Positions 33,422 through 42,264 of a DNA stretch of 47,320 nt are shown here, piece after piece. The position numbers and the translations under genes were made by a program. This stretch comes from an uncultured Pirellula sp. GTDB taxonomy: Bacteria > Planctomycetota > Planctomycetia > Pirellulales > Pirellulaceae. The notes under the pieces are model-generated. The model had not been told where the DNA came from. It saw only the letters and a program-made list of their open reading frames with translations, and searched no databases. The first letter of the stretch is position 1, and every line of letters starts with the position of its first letter. The DNA lies in NCBI GenBank assembly GCA_903930765.1, contig CAIYZV010000148.1:1-47320 (forward strand), written 5' to 3'.

Positions 33422-34033
33422 TTATCGCGACAAGAATTCGACCACGATGTTGGCGTTCACTGGCAGCGAAATGTCGCTGGCGCCAGGCTGGCCGAGCACC
33501 GTCGCTTTGAGGCCTTCGGTATCGAGAGACACCCAGTCGAGCGGAGCTGGTGCACCGTTCGCAATGATTCCTCGATAAAGATTCCGGATGGCTTCGTTGC
33601 TGCGAATTTCGATCACGTCACCAGGGCGGAGCATGAACGAAGGGCTGGTCACTTTGACGCCGTTGACCTTGAAGTGGCCATGCACAACGCCTTGACGGGC
33701 TTGTGGACGAGTCTTCGCCAAACCGATTCGGCGAAGAACATTGTCGAGCCGACGTTCGCACATCAAGAGCAGGGTCTGACCGGTGTTCCCCTTCTTGCGA
33801 ACCGCGTCATCGAAGTAACGACGAAGCTGGCGTTCACCGAGGCCATAGAAATACTTGATCTTTTGCTTTTCAGCGAGGGCAGTGCCGTAGTTGCTCGAAC
33901 GACGGCTGCGTGGATGCATCCCCGGAGGGCTCTCGCTTCGCTTTTCGTAAGCTCGTACGCAACCTGCACTTTCGTACAACAGGGCGCCCAAGCGTCGATT
34001 GATGCGGGCTTTTGGGCCGGTATACCGTGCCAT
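33422..34033 (-). CDS. rpsD: 30S ribosomal protein S4
   Basis: 203 residues from the ATG at 34033, chosen because AGGAG lies about 10 nt upstream; the frame is open to 34060. ARYTGPKARINRRLGALLYE, PPGMHPR, KQKIKYFYGLGERQLRRYF and the S4 RNA-binding domain with RRLDNVLRRIGLAKTRPQARQ, VVHGHFKVNGVKV and MLRPGDVIEIR are diagnostic. S4 starts assembly of the 30S body and often autoregulates its operon. Here it stands alone, outside the alpha operon, with its own terminator. Confidence 0.97.
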   Translation of the reverse strand: MARYTGPKARINRRLGALLYESAGCVRAYEKRSESPPGMHPRSRRSSNYGTALAEKQKIKYFYGLGERQLRRYFDDAVRKKGNTGQTLLLMCERRLDNVLRRIGLAKTRPQARQGVVHGHFKVNGVKVTSPSFMLRPGDVIEIRSNEAIRNLYRGIIANGAPAPLDWVSLDTEGLKATVLGQPGASDISLPVNANIVVEFLSR

Positions 34034-34197
34034 AAATAAATCGCTCCTAACGATCGCCATTTCCAGTCGGCGGTCCGCGCTACTCCGCGCAGGGCTGCTG
34101 GAAGGAATCTTTGAATAGAAGCGAAATTATGGGAAATCATCGACGCCCAACAACCCCAAAAAAACGCGGAAACCCAGCGTTTCCAGAACTTTCCGAG

Positions 34198-34986
34198 CTA
34201 ACTTGCCCCTTCCGACGGCAAAAACAGTTGGGGTGGATAGTCGACCCGGATCAAGCACAGGCCACGAGCAGGTGCGGTTTTGCCCTCCGGGTCCCGCTCC
34301 CGGGACTCGATCAAACCCTCGATCCATCGGGTCGAAAACCGCCCGCTCCCGATCGCCACCAGCGCTCCGGTGATGTTCCTGACCATGTTGTACAGAAAAC
34401 CATTCGCCTCAATTTCCAGCGTTAACTCCCGTCCGCGAAGATGCTCGCGCTCAGCGATTTCCAGCGCTCGAACCGTCCGCACCGAGGTCTTGCGCGTGGA
34501 CCCTTGCGCCTCAAATGCCTTGAAATCATGAGTGCCAATCAACCGTGCAGCCCCTTCCCGCATCGCTGCAATATCGAGTTGCCGCGTGATCCACCAATGA
34601 TACGGATGATGGATCGGATCGGGTACACGCGACATTCGAATGGTATAGCGGTACCGCTTGCCGATCGCATTTCGAATCGGATCAAAACCGGCCACAACCC
34701 CTCGACTCTCCAGCACGACAATGTCGCGAGGCAAATGCCGGTTGATCGCTTGAACCAACCGATCCGCAGGATGCGACCATCCATCGGTCGCAAAAGAACA
34801 GACTTGGCCGGTGGCATGCACCCCTGAATCGGTTCGACCACTCCCTTGAACCTGAACCGAGTGCCCGATCACCTTGGAGACCGCGTCGGAGAGGACTTGT
34901 TGAACGGCAATTCCATTAGGTTGTATTTGCCAACCCGCATACCGAGTCCCATCGTAAGCGACGGTAAGAGCAAAAGCAGATGCCAT
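34198..34986 (-). CDS. truA: tRNA pseudouridine(38-40) synthase TruA
   Basis: Isomerises uridines 38-40 in the anticodon stem-loop. 262 residues. AYDGTRYAGWQIQPNG near residue 10, the catalytic aspartate Asp53 in GSGRTDSGVHATGQV, KRYRYTIRMS, THDFKAFEAQGS, and FLYNMVRNITGALVAIGSGR. It lies downstream of the dciA-like gene on the same strand; the 114-nt spacer between them is largely a 25-nt tandem repeat. Confidence 0.96.
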   Translation of the reverse strand: MASAFALTVAYDGTRYAGWQIQPNGIAVQQVLSDAVSKVIGHSVQVQGSGRTDSGVHATGQVCSFATDGWSHPADRLVQAINRHLPRDIVVLESRGVVAGFDPIRNAIGKRYRYTIRMSRVPDPIHHPYHWWITRQLDIAAMREGAARLIGTHDFKAFEAQGSTRKTSVRTVRALEIAEREHLRGRELTLEIEANGFLYNMVRNITGALVAIGSGRFSTRWIEGLIESRERDPEGKTAPARGLCLIRVDYPPQLFLPSEGAS

Positions 34987-35033
34987 CTCGTTCAGCCTTC
35001 AACCACCTGAGTGCGATCTAATTGCCTAACTTC

Positions 35034-35108
35034 GTGCCAAACATCGCGAATCACCGATGTGCCAAACATCACGAATCACCGATGTGCCAAACATCGCGAA
35101 TCACCGGT
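35034..35108. repeat. 25-nt tandem repeat, three copies, over the dciA stop codon
   Basis: Units 35034-35058, 35059-35083 and 35084-35108, based on GTGCCAAACATCGCGAATCA plus CCGAT, with one or two differences between copies. The last unit contains the stop codon (35101-35103) and the final codons of the dciA-like gene; the other two lie in the spacer before truA. It is the longest unit among the window's repeats. Confidence 0.95.
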
Positions 35109-35475
35109 GGCCATCGCAACGAAACTTCAAGGAACGAATCGAAAAATCGGGCAACGACTTCTGGATCGACTTGAGCAATTGCGGTTTCATGAACTCCAAT
35201 TCGGTCAATACGATCTTGCTCGACGTAAAAACCTGCAATGCCCCCCGCTCCACCTTGCCCACACGGGTTTGCGGCGCCAAATGCGGCCCGACAGCTTGCT
35301 CCCATGCTTGGCCGAGCAACTCCCTCGACTGGATCGCAGCGTACCCCTTCTGCTCGATCACGCGGTTGAGCACCGTCGAAATCTTCGATGCGTTGATCCT
35401 GGTTCCGCGAGGCTTCGGGATCTGGCTCAGATAATAGGCTTCATCGTCCTGGTTCATGCCCCCGATTGTAGGCAT
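35101..35475 (-). CDS. dciA: DUF721 / DciA-type protein (replicative helicase loader family)
   Basis: 124 residues. The central stretch WEQAVGPHLAPQTRVGKVER, GALQVFTSSKIVLTELEFMK, and PQLLKSIQKSLPD match the DUF721 pattern (W..ivG..la...r..v..G.L.V.v.ss.....L...k..ll..ln). DciA operates DnaB helicase loading in bacteria that lack DnaC. The ATG at 35475 has GGAG close upstream; an ATG at 35457 is also possible. Downstream truA is separated by the 25-nt repeat. Confidence 0.8.
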   Translation of the reverse strand: MPTIGGMNQDDEAYYLSQIPKPRGTRINASKISTVLNRVIEQKGYAAIQSRELLGQAWEQAVGPHLAPQTRVGKVERGALQVFTSSKIVLTELEFMKPQLLKSIQKSLPDFSIRSLKFRCDGHR

Positions 35476-35547
35476 CCAACTCCCAATTGCCGAGCGAAAA
35501 GAACCCGATTTTTTTCGGATGCCATTTTCATGTCGAAATTGCGATCT

Positions 35548-36951
35548 CTAGCCCGCGATCGGCCTCCTCTCGGATCGGCCACGGGAAACCAAATAGACAG
35601 CAAATCCGCTCGCAAACGTCGCTAGGCAGCACCAGAATTGCATCGGTTTCACAAACCAAGCAGCGATCAGAAGCAACAACGCTCCTGCGATGTAAACCGC
35701 CAAAGCCGCATGTTCCCACCAAGCGATCGGCCTCCGATCGCTCATGGCTTGATAGGCAATCCACAAAGTACTCGTGGCCAAAGCGCCGCAAACGGTCAAC
35801 GTGATACCCAAGTAACTAATCATATCGAGAATGTTGGCCAACCACACCAGCGCGATACTCAACGCCGCTTGGATCCCGATCGCCGCTCTCGGCACACCGT
35901 TTTGGAATCCCAACCAAGATGGCAACCAACCATCGGCGGCCATCTGTGCATAGACTCGAGGACCTGTGGCCAGCATGGCTAAGACACTCGTTGCCGACGA
36001 GAGCGCAATGGTAATGCGCATCACCCATCTCAAGGTCGAACCTCCGACGTCGTACGCGACATCCGAAACAAAATAATCGCCTCCCGCCAAGATCGCTTCG
36101 CGCGTGTCGCACGCAAGGAACAAATAGTTAAGCCCCAGGTAGATTGCCGTGACTAGCAAGCAGGCGATGATCATGGACCGTGGTACTAGCATATTGCTGC
36201 CGATTGGTTGGTTGCTTGGTGCCCCCCCGATTTGCTCGCGATCTATCTCGCCGGCGAGATAGATGCTCGCGTTAAACCCTGTGTACGACAACGAGATGAA
36301 AAAGAGTTGGACGAGAATGGTCATCCAGATCGCGCCATGATCCAGTTTGGCCAAGTACTCGAGCGAGAAGAGTGACTCGTTGAGTGCGGGGACAAACGGA
36401 ACATTGGGGTCGCTGGTCGATGGATGCTGCAGGAACGAAACGCATGCAAACGCAAAAACTGCAAAACCAATGAACTTGAGGAGAACAATGCCGTTGTTCA
36501 CCCACGAACCGGTCTTCAAATGGATCCAATGAAACAGAGCACCTGCCAGGATCAACCCAGTGGCTATCCATCGCGTGGTATCGTTGGCTGTCCTGCTTTC
36601 ACTCATGTAATTCCCAAACACCAACGCTGCGGTCGCAATCGGAGCGGTGAAGCCTGCGATGAGTGAAATCCAACCGGCCATGAAGCCGACCGATGGATGA
36701 ACGAATCGAGACAAGAACGCATACTCACCTCCAGACATGGGTATACGTTTTGCGAGCGCCGCATACGCGATCGCGCCGCAAATCGCATGGGCACCACCGA
36801 GCGCCCATGCCAGGAGCACCAGCCTAGCATCCCCCAAGGCTCCGAGCGCGTAGGTACTCGAGATGTAAACCCCCGATCCAATCATGTTTCCAATGACCAA
36901 ACAGACCAGCGAGACAAGCCCGATGGATCTCGTACGCGATGTGGAACTCAC
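35548..36951 (-). CDS. APC-family amino acid permease
   Basis: 467 residues and about twelve membrane segments. TM1 carries the family motif VIGNMIGSGVYISS, followed by the ARLVLLAWALGGAHAICGA helix and PMSGGEYAFLSRF. TM6 region includes FFISLSYTGFNASIYLAGEI. The type is that of basic/neutral amino acid transporters or exchangers; substrate not readable. The GTG start at 36951 overlaps the fmt stop as GTGA, so it is translationally coupled to fmt. Confidence 0.9.
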   Translation of the reverse strand: MSSTSRTRSIGLVSLVCLVIGNMIGSGVYISSTYALGALGDARLVLLAWALGGAHAICGAIAYAALAKRIPMSGGEYAFLSRFVHPSVGFMAGWISLIAGFTAPIATAALVFGNYMSESRTANDTTRWIATGLILAGALFHWIHLKTGSWVNNGIVLLKFIGFAVFAFACVSFLQHPSTSDPNVPFVPALNESLFSLEYLAKLDHGAIWMTILVQLFFISLSYTGFNASIYLAGEIDREQIGGAPSNQPIGSNMLVPRSMIIACLLVTAIYLGLNYLFLACDTREAILAGGDYFVSDVAYDVGGSTLRWVMRITIALSSATSVLAMLATGPRVYAQMAADGWLPSWLGFQNGVPRAAIGIQAALSIALVWLANILDMISYLGITLTVCGALATSTLWIAYQAMSDRRPIAWWEHAALAVYIAGALLLLIAAWFVKPMQFWCCLATFASGFAVYLVSRGRSERRPIAG

Positions 36952-38075
36952 TGGGTCATGCTCCGTTCTGAACTGGTCTCTGAATGGGTGCCGCTCTGAA
37001 TGGGTGCCGCAGGTGCCATACCGATCATTCGCTCGAGCAACGGATGAGACTCATCTGGCGTTTCCAAGCGAAGCAAAGTGTGCCGGCCATACCCACGCAG
37101 GAACTCGTCCGCCGTCATCGCCTTTTTTCCCGCGAGCTGCAGAATTTCAATGCTCAGATATCCATCGATGGTTGCGACCGCGAGCTCACACCCCAAACTC
37201 GTCAAACTGGCGCCGGCCGTTTTAGGTGCACTAAGCGATTCAATCATTTTGCCGTGGAGCAACATACCTGGAACGATCGACTCGGGATGAACCGAAGCTG
37301 TTGCCGTGGGGATCGGTCGCGCACGATGGATGATCAAACGCATCGACTTTCCATCGGGGAGCAGAAGGTTGGCGAAGACTCCAGGCCAGGGTTGAAGGCC
37401 TCGAATTTGACGATCGATCCATGAAACACGATAACGGAAATTCAATTGCCCATCGGCTTTCTTCAATCGAGGAGCCTTGGTCGCGTACGCGGGATCCTGC
37501 GGAAGACTGGGAAGGGAATCATTTTCAGCCAACATCGCGATCGCATCGAGGGTGGGAGCAACCCCGAGTTGGCTCAGTCGCTGCTCCAATTGCCCGGCAT
37601 CCTCATGTTCGCCGATCGGGGTATGCGCGCGGACCAAAACAGGACCTGCATCGAGATGCGGTGTCATATGGATCACGGAAACTCCAGCATGCGAGTCTCC
37701 CGACAGGATCGACCACTGGACTGGAGCTGCACCACGGTGACGCGGCAGGAGGGAACCATGCAAGTTTATTCCGCCGAGCCTTGCAGTCCCGAGGGCTTCC
37801 TTCGACAGGATCTGACCATAGTCGCAGACGACAAATAGATCGGCGCACAGTCCCTTGAGCCACGCGACCGTATCCACCGCGTTGATCGAGTCCGGAGTCG
37901 CGATCGAGAAACCGTTTGCCTTTGCCCACACCACCACTGGGCTCTCCGGGGGTGCTTTACCCGAGGACAAAACGGGAGGACGAGCCACGACTCCCAAGAT
38001 TTCGTGACCAGCGCTGGCAATTTTGTCGAAGGAGGGAACAGCGAACGGGCCTGTTCCCATGAGAACTATTTTCAT
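36948..38075 (-). CDS. fmt: Methionyl-tRNA formyltransferase
   Basis: Formylates Met-tRNAfMet with 10-formyl-THF. 375 residues from the ATG at 38075 (MKIVLMGTGPFAVPSF); the open frame to 38135 overlaps tilS and is unlikely. It is longer than the typical ~315. Formyltransferase domain: GGINLHGSLLPRHRGAAPVQ with the family N/H pair, VIHMTPHLDAGPVL; linker YATKAPRLKKADGQLNF; C-terminal domain YRVSWIDRQIRGLQPWPGVF, then EILQLAGKKAMTADEFLRGY. The last ~25 residues come from a 16-nt tandem duplication (36979-37010) that shifts the frame; see findings. The stop overlaps the permease start (GTGA). Confidence 0.95.
   Translation of the reverse strand: MKIVLMGTGPFAVPSFDKIASAGHEILGVVARPPVLSSGKAPPESPVVVWAKANGFSIATPDSINAVDTVAWLKGLCADLFVVCDYGQILSKEALGTARLGGINLHGSLLPRHRGAAPVQWSILSGDSHAGVSVIHMTPHLDAGPVLVRAHTPIGEHEDAGQLEQRLSQLGVAPTLDAIAMLAENDSLPSLPQDPAYATKAPRLKKADGQLNFRYRVSWIDRQIRGLQPWPGVFANLLLPDGKSMRLIIHRARPIPTATASVHPESIVPGMLLHGKMIESLSAPKTAGASLTSLGCELAVATIDGYLSIEILQLAGKKAMTADEFLRGYGRHTLLRLETPDESHPLLERMIGMAPAAPIQSGTHSETSSERSMTQ
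36979..37010. repeat. 16-nt frame-shifting tandem duplication in the fmt 3' end
   Basis: Two perfect copies of TCTGAATGGGTGCCGC (36979-36994 and 36995-37010). Read on the minus strand inside fmt, the first copy encodes AAPIQ and the second is read in another frame as GTHSE, because 16 is not a multiple of three. Confidence 0.95.
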
Positions 38076-38121
38076 GGTGCGGTTTAGGTGATTGTTCGCC
38101 AGCGACCCAGCGGTGAATGGT

Positions 38122-39207
38122 TTATGTCGATTCATCGTGCGGTGCTTGCCAACGCATCCGCCCGCGACGAATTGTAACCTGGATATTTCCGGGCAGTTGC
38201 AGTCGCTGAGGATGTTTCGAGGCCGAAGCGCGATCGATCAATTTACGAATGCGATTCCAGTGGGATTGGCTCATCTCGCGAAGTGGCCACCCCCAATCGT
38301 GAAAGAGTCTCACGAATCCCTCGCGAACGACAGGCCACGGCGTGTCCATGCATGCATGGAGATCGAACTCATACGCGATCATGCTCTCGGTGTTATCGAG
38401 ATTGGTATTATCGAGATTGGTATTATCGAGATTGCTGATATCGAGATTGTTGAGCCAAGCGCTCGCTAACGACTCGATCACCATGTGCTCTTCACGGATC
38501 AGCTGGGATGCGTTCCAAAGTCGCCGATCCAGCCCCTCTGTACGGGCATAATGGCGGAGCCAAGGGAGCAGTTCGTTACGAATACGATTGCGTGTGTAAT
38601 CGCTGGTATCGTTCGATGAGTCGTTTTGAAACGAGAGCCCGTGTTCTCTAAGATAGTCGACGATCTCTCGGCGATTGACGCCGAGCAATGGTCGCACCAA
38701 TTGAAGGGAAGGGGTTAGGCGTCGCGTCGGAGCCATCGCGGCAAGCCCCGCAGGGCCGGAGCCTCGAAGTAAATGGTGCAAGAACGTCTCGACGCAATCG
38801 TCCGCATGATGACCGGTCGCGATCCATGACGCACCCAGCCTCATCGCGGATTGCTTGAGAAACCGATGCCTCAAATCGCGCAAGTGCGATTCACTGAGAC
38901 GTGGCTCACCCGCGTCTTGGTCGTCTGCTGGGTAGGCGACTTGGATTTCCCGGGTGTCGATCACAAAGGGCAGTCCCTTGGAAACCGCCAACTCGCGAAC
39001 AAAGTCCATATCCTCATCGCTTTCAGCACCTCGGGCGGCGTGATTGAAATGGGCGACGATGACGCGGGTTTTGTTCGAGGCGAGTTCGAGGATCCCATGG
39101 AGCAGTGCTACGCTATCAGCACCACCGCTGACCGCCACCAACACCGTGGTATCATGCCACATCGATTCAGGCCAGTAACTGCGGATGGATTCGGTCAGTA
39201 GTGGCAT
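38122..39207 (-). CDS. tilS: tRNA(Ile)-lysidine synthase
   Basis: Attaches lysine to cytidine-34 of tRNA-Ile2 (CAU) so that it reads AUA. 361 residues. The PP-loop SGGADS is at residues 27-32, followed by VALLHGILELASNK, VAHFNHAARGAES, the GHHADDCVETFLHHLLRGSG motif and RPLLGVNRREIVDYLREHGL. Near residues 253-272 there are four tandem five-residue units (NLDIS, NLDNT x3) coded by a 15-nt repeat, in the region between the catalytic core and the C-terminal part. fmt starts 47 nt downstream. Confidence 0.95.
   Translation of the reverse strand: MPLLTESIRSYWPESMWHDTTVLVAVSGGADSVALLHGILELASNKTRVIVAHFNHAARGAESDEDMDFVRELAVSKGLPFVIDTREIQVAYPADDQDAGEPRLSESHLRDLRHRFLKQSAMRLGASWIATGHHADDCVETFLHHLLRGSGPAGLAAMAPTRRLTPSLQLVRPLLGVNRREIVDYLREHGLSFQNDSSNDTSDYTRNRIRNELLPWLRHYARTEGLDRRLWNASQLIREEHMVIESLASAWLNNLDISNLDNTNLDNTNLDNTESMIAYEFDLHACMDTPWPVVREGFVRLFHDWGWPLREMSQSHWNRIRKLIDRASASKHPQRLQLPGNIQVTIRRGRMRWQAPHDEST
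38391..38450. repeat. 15-nt tandem repeat, four copies, in frame in tilS
   Basis: Units at 38391-38405, 38406-38420, 38421-38435 and 38436-38450, variants of TATTATCGAGATTGG. Encodes NLDIS-NLDNT-NLDNT-NLDNT. Copies are nearly identical at DNA level, which suggests recent expansion. Confidence 0.95.
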
Positions 39208-39284
39208 GTTGCATTCGTAACATGAAGCGTTGGCACAGCGACCGCGAATCGCCCAAGCGATCCTGAACCCTCCAACGAGTACGG

Positions 39285-42104
39285 TTAGTTATCGTTTCCG
39301 GGCTTGTCTTTGTTAGGTTTCTCGGTGTTAGGTTTCTCGGTGTTAGGTTTTGGTGCCGTTGGTTTTCCAAAATCTCCCGCCGTCGCGATCACTAAATTAT
39401 CTGGTGACATGTATTCCGCGATCACTTCGTTAACAGCGTCGACGGTAAGTTCTGCAATCTGTGCTTCGAGCCGCTCGTAGTATTGCATATCGCGGCCGGC
39501 GAAAAGATTGTTGGCGAGAATAGCAGCAAGTGTCGCATCGCGAGAACGGCTTAATTGCTGTCTCTGCAAGAAGCCTTGCACGCTGTCTTTCAGTTCTTTT
39601 TCGGTCACACCATCCATGACCAGTTTACGAATCTCTTCATCGATGGCTTGTACAACTTTAGAAAGGTTGGCGGGGTTTGCGTTCGCGGTGATTGAGAGGA
39701 CGGCGAATTCATCGATTGGATTGGCTCTTAGGCCGCTCGCGACGCTGTAGGAGAGGCCCTCTTTCTGACGGACCCGATCTCCGAGTCGTGACGATAGCCC
39801 GCCTGCTCCCAAGACATAATTGCCCATCAGTAGCGCTGCGTAATTAGGGTCATCGTCTCGAAGCGGATACTGTTGCCCCGCGAAGTAGACGGAATTCGAT
39901 TTATCCGGCGTTTCGATCGACTTTATTGGGACTTTAACATCCGTAGATGGAGTAACTGCAACACGCTGGTAGGGAATCTTGGACTTCCAATTGGCGAGCA
40001 TCGCCGAAAGCTTGCTTTCGACCTCGGCTGCTTCGAAGTCGCCGACGAGGGACACCTCTCCCTCGCTGCCCGATAGGAACTTGGCATGGATCTCCTTGAC
40101 GTCATCGAGCTTGAGGGCTTTAGTGTCTTCAAGCTCTTCGGCAACCGTTGGGACATAGCGAATATCTCCTCGGTCATACGGATTCAACGTTCGCGTCACT
40201 GCGAGGATCGCGAGCACCTGTGGCTCTTGGGCTTGGGTCTCCAATTCCGCAATCGACTGCTCACGCAAAAGTTCGAACTCACTCTCCTCGAATCCTGGTT
40301 GCCGAAGCATTTCCTCGATCACGTCGAGGACTTCCAACAACGTGTCTCGTTTGGTTTCCAAGCTGATATTGAGCTGCTGCTGGCCAGAGGAAACGCCGAC
40401 GCTCGCATTCAATTCATCGAGTCGGTCATTCAAGTCCTGGAGGGATTTCTTTGCGGTGCCTCGTCGGAGCAGAGCACCAAGCATATCCACCGCGGCAGAC
40501 TTTCCATTGAGGGATGCTTCGTCTCCAAATCGAAGATTGAGACTCATCGTTACCGTACCCCCCCGCGTCTTCTTAGGAAGCATCGCAAACGGAAGCCCAG
40601 ACTTGAGCTTTCCTCGCACGGTACGAGATTCCACGTTCTTAGGACTCGGGTCGAATTGCTCGCCGTCGCTTGCGGCTTCGCGGCCGGTGTAGCCAGCAAC
40701 CAGTTCGTCGACCTTGGGACGCTCGGGAATCTCAATCCGCTCGGACGCCGATATCGGAATAAAGAGACCTACGGTGCGGTTATTGCGAACCAAGTATTTT
40801 TGAGCTACCCGCTGAACATCCGCTGCTGTTGTTTTCTCAAGAGCGTCCCGAAACAGAAAATACAAACGCCAATCTCCTTGTGCGGCCCAATCGCTCAGCC
40901 CGATCGCCAAACTTTGTGTTTTCGATGCCATCATCTCGCGTTGGTTGAGGAGTTTCCGTTTCGCCCGCTCTACTTCCGCATCGGTGATCGGGTCTTCCGC
41001 GAGCCCCTCGAGCGTAGCGATCATGGTTTCCCGAGCTTCTTCAAGTGACTTTTCTTTCGGCACCTGCGCTAGAATCGTAAGTGCACCCGGATCGTACAAG
41101 GCAGGAGCGTCTGGCGCCACAAAGGTCGCTTGCTTGGATTCCACCAACGACTTGTACAATCGCCCGCTGGGGTCATCAGTCAGGATGGCTGCGAGGATTT
41201 CAATGGCCGGGAAGGATGGGTCGGAACCTGCGGGGACGTGGTACATGGCCCCGATATACTGCGTGTCGCCAACTCGGCGAACGGTAGTGGTACGGTCACC
41301 ATCTTGCGGTGGCTCTACCGTATACGTTTTCGGCAGTGGTTGGCTGGGTCGGTTGAGAATGCCAAAGTACTTTTGCACGTACTCCAGAGCTTTTGTCTCA
41401 TCGAAGTTACCAGCAATAATGACCATCGCATTGTCAGGACGGTAGTGCTTGCGATAAAACGCACGCAGTACATTTACCGGAACGCGTTCGATATCGCTCC
41501 GATTACCGATCGTCGACTTGCCATAGTTGTGCCACTGAAAGCATGCTGAAAACATGCGTTGCTGCAACACAACCACGGGATCGTTTTCGTTCCGCTCAAA
41601 CTCGCTTCGCACGACAGAAAATTCCGATTGGAGATCCTCGCCTCGGATCTTGCTGTTCACCAATCGGTCCGCCTCGAGCCGGATAGCAAACTCCAGATTC
41701 TCATCGGATGCCGGAAGCGTTTCGTAGTAGTTCGTTCGATCCAACCAAGTCGTGCCGTTGAACTCCGCGCCCCGGTCCTTGAGTTGCTTGGGAATATCCG
41801 GATGTAGATCCGTTCCTTTGAATACCATGTGCTCAAGCAGGTGGGCCATGCCCGCCTCGCCGTACCCTTCATGCCGCGACCCCACAAAGACCGTGCAATT
41901 CACGGTGACCTTGGGTTGACTACGGTCCTGAAAAAGTAAAAACCTAAGTCCATTTTCGAGCGAGTACTCGGTGATTCCTTCGACCTTCGTGATCTTCGTT
42001 GGCATCTTGCTATCCGCGAAGGAACTCGTTTTTGACAAAATCGCAAAGCAACAAACGCCCCAAACGAAAAAAAGAATTCCAGGTTTGAAGCGAAATAGGA
42101 TCAT
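39285..42104 (-). CDS. Exported M16-family zinc metallopeptidase (pitrilysin/insulinase-like), two-domain
   Basis: 939 residues with an N-terminal signal region. The inverted zinc motif HLLEH is at residues 88-92 (GMAHLLEHMVFKGT), with the downstream acidic ligand likely in SEFSVVRSEFERNENDP. The second M16 half starts near 480 with RTVRGKLKSGLPFAMLPKKT, and includes the AGGLSSRLGDRVRQKEGLSYS block, where the substrate-binding R/Y motif sits. Two tandem halves form the usual clam-shell and cut peptides. The C-terminus ends in a repetitive KPNTEKPNTEKPNKDKPG tail. Probably periplasmic or surface-attached. Confidence 0.93.
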   Translation of the reverse strand: MILFRFKPGILFFVWGVCCFAILSKTSSFADSKMPTKITKVEGITEYSLENGLRFLLFQDRSQPKVTVNCTVFVGSRHEGYGEAGMAHLLEHMVFKGTDLHPDIPKQLKDRGAEFNGTTWLDRTNYYETLPASDENLEFAIRLEADRLVNSKIRGEDLQSEFSVVRSEFERNENDPVVVLQQRMFSACFQWHNYGKSTIGNRSDIERVPVNVLRAFYRKHYRPDNAMVIIAGNFDETKALEYVQKYFGILNRPSQPLPKTYTVEPPQDGDRTTTVRRVGDTQYIGAMYHVPAGSDPSFPAIEILAAILTDDPSGRLYKSLVESKQATFVAPDAPALYDPGALTILAQVPKEKSLEEARETMIATLEGLAEDPITDAEVERAKRKLLNQREMMASKTQSLAIGLSDWAAQGDWRLYFLFRDALEKTTAADVQRVAQKYLVRNNRTVGLFIPISASERIEIPERPKVDELVAGYTGREAASDGEQFDPSPKNVESRTVRGKLKSGLPFAMLPKKTRGGTVTMSLNLRFGDEASLNGKSAAVDMLGALLRRGTAKKSLQDLNDRLDELNASVGVSSGQQQLNISLETKRDTLLEVLDVIEEMLRQPGFEESEFELLREQSIAELETQAQEPQVLAILAVTRTLNPYDRGDIRYVPTVAEELEDTKALKLDDVKEIHAKFLSGSEGEVSLVGDFEAAEVESKLSAMLANWKSKIPYQRVAVTPSTDVKVPIKSIETPDKSNSVYFAGQQYPLRDDDPNYAALLMGNYVLGAGGLSSRLGDRVRQKEGLSYSVASGLRANPIDEFAVLSITANANPANLSKVVQAIDEEIRKLVMDGVTEKELKDSVQGFLQRQQLSRSRDATLAAILANNLFAGRDMQYYERLEAQIAELTVDAVNEVIAEYMSPDNLVIATAGDFGKPTAPKPNTEKPNTEKPNKDKPGNDN
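39311..39355. repeat. 15-nt tandem repeat, three copies, coding the M16 tail
   Basis: TGTTAGGTTTCTCGG at 39311-39325 and 39326-39340, plus a diverged copy at 39341-39355. In frame on the minus strand, giving the charged tail PNTEKPNTEKPNKDK next to the stop codon. Confidence 0.92.
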
Positions 42105-42264
42105 GAGACGAATCTCTAGCGAGTACCAACTAGAGTTGTTTTGTGAGAGAATGATGAATCAAAACGACGAAGCGGTCTCGATCTAAAGAAGTTTAGACTG
42201 CAAATTGTAAACCAAATTCTTGTTTGGCGCCCACGGGAATACGTTTTTTCAAGAGGGAATCGAG

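Noticed and set aside
31886-34039. 717-codon open frame on the plus strand
   Set aside because: It is exactly antisense to lpdA and rpsD, both certain genes, crosses their terminator, and its translation shows no family signal. It arises from codon bias of the opposite strand.
38391-38450. Possible CRISPR-like array
   Set aside because: Units of 15 nt are directly adjacent with no spacers and lie in frame inside tilS; no cas genes in the window. The same holds for the other tandem repeats.
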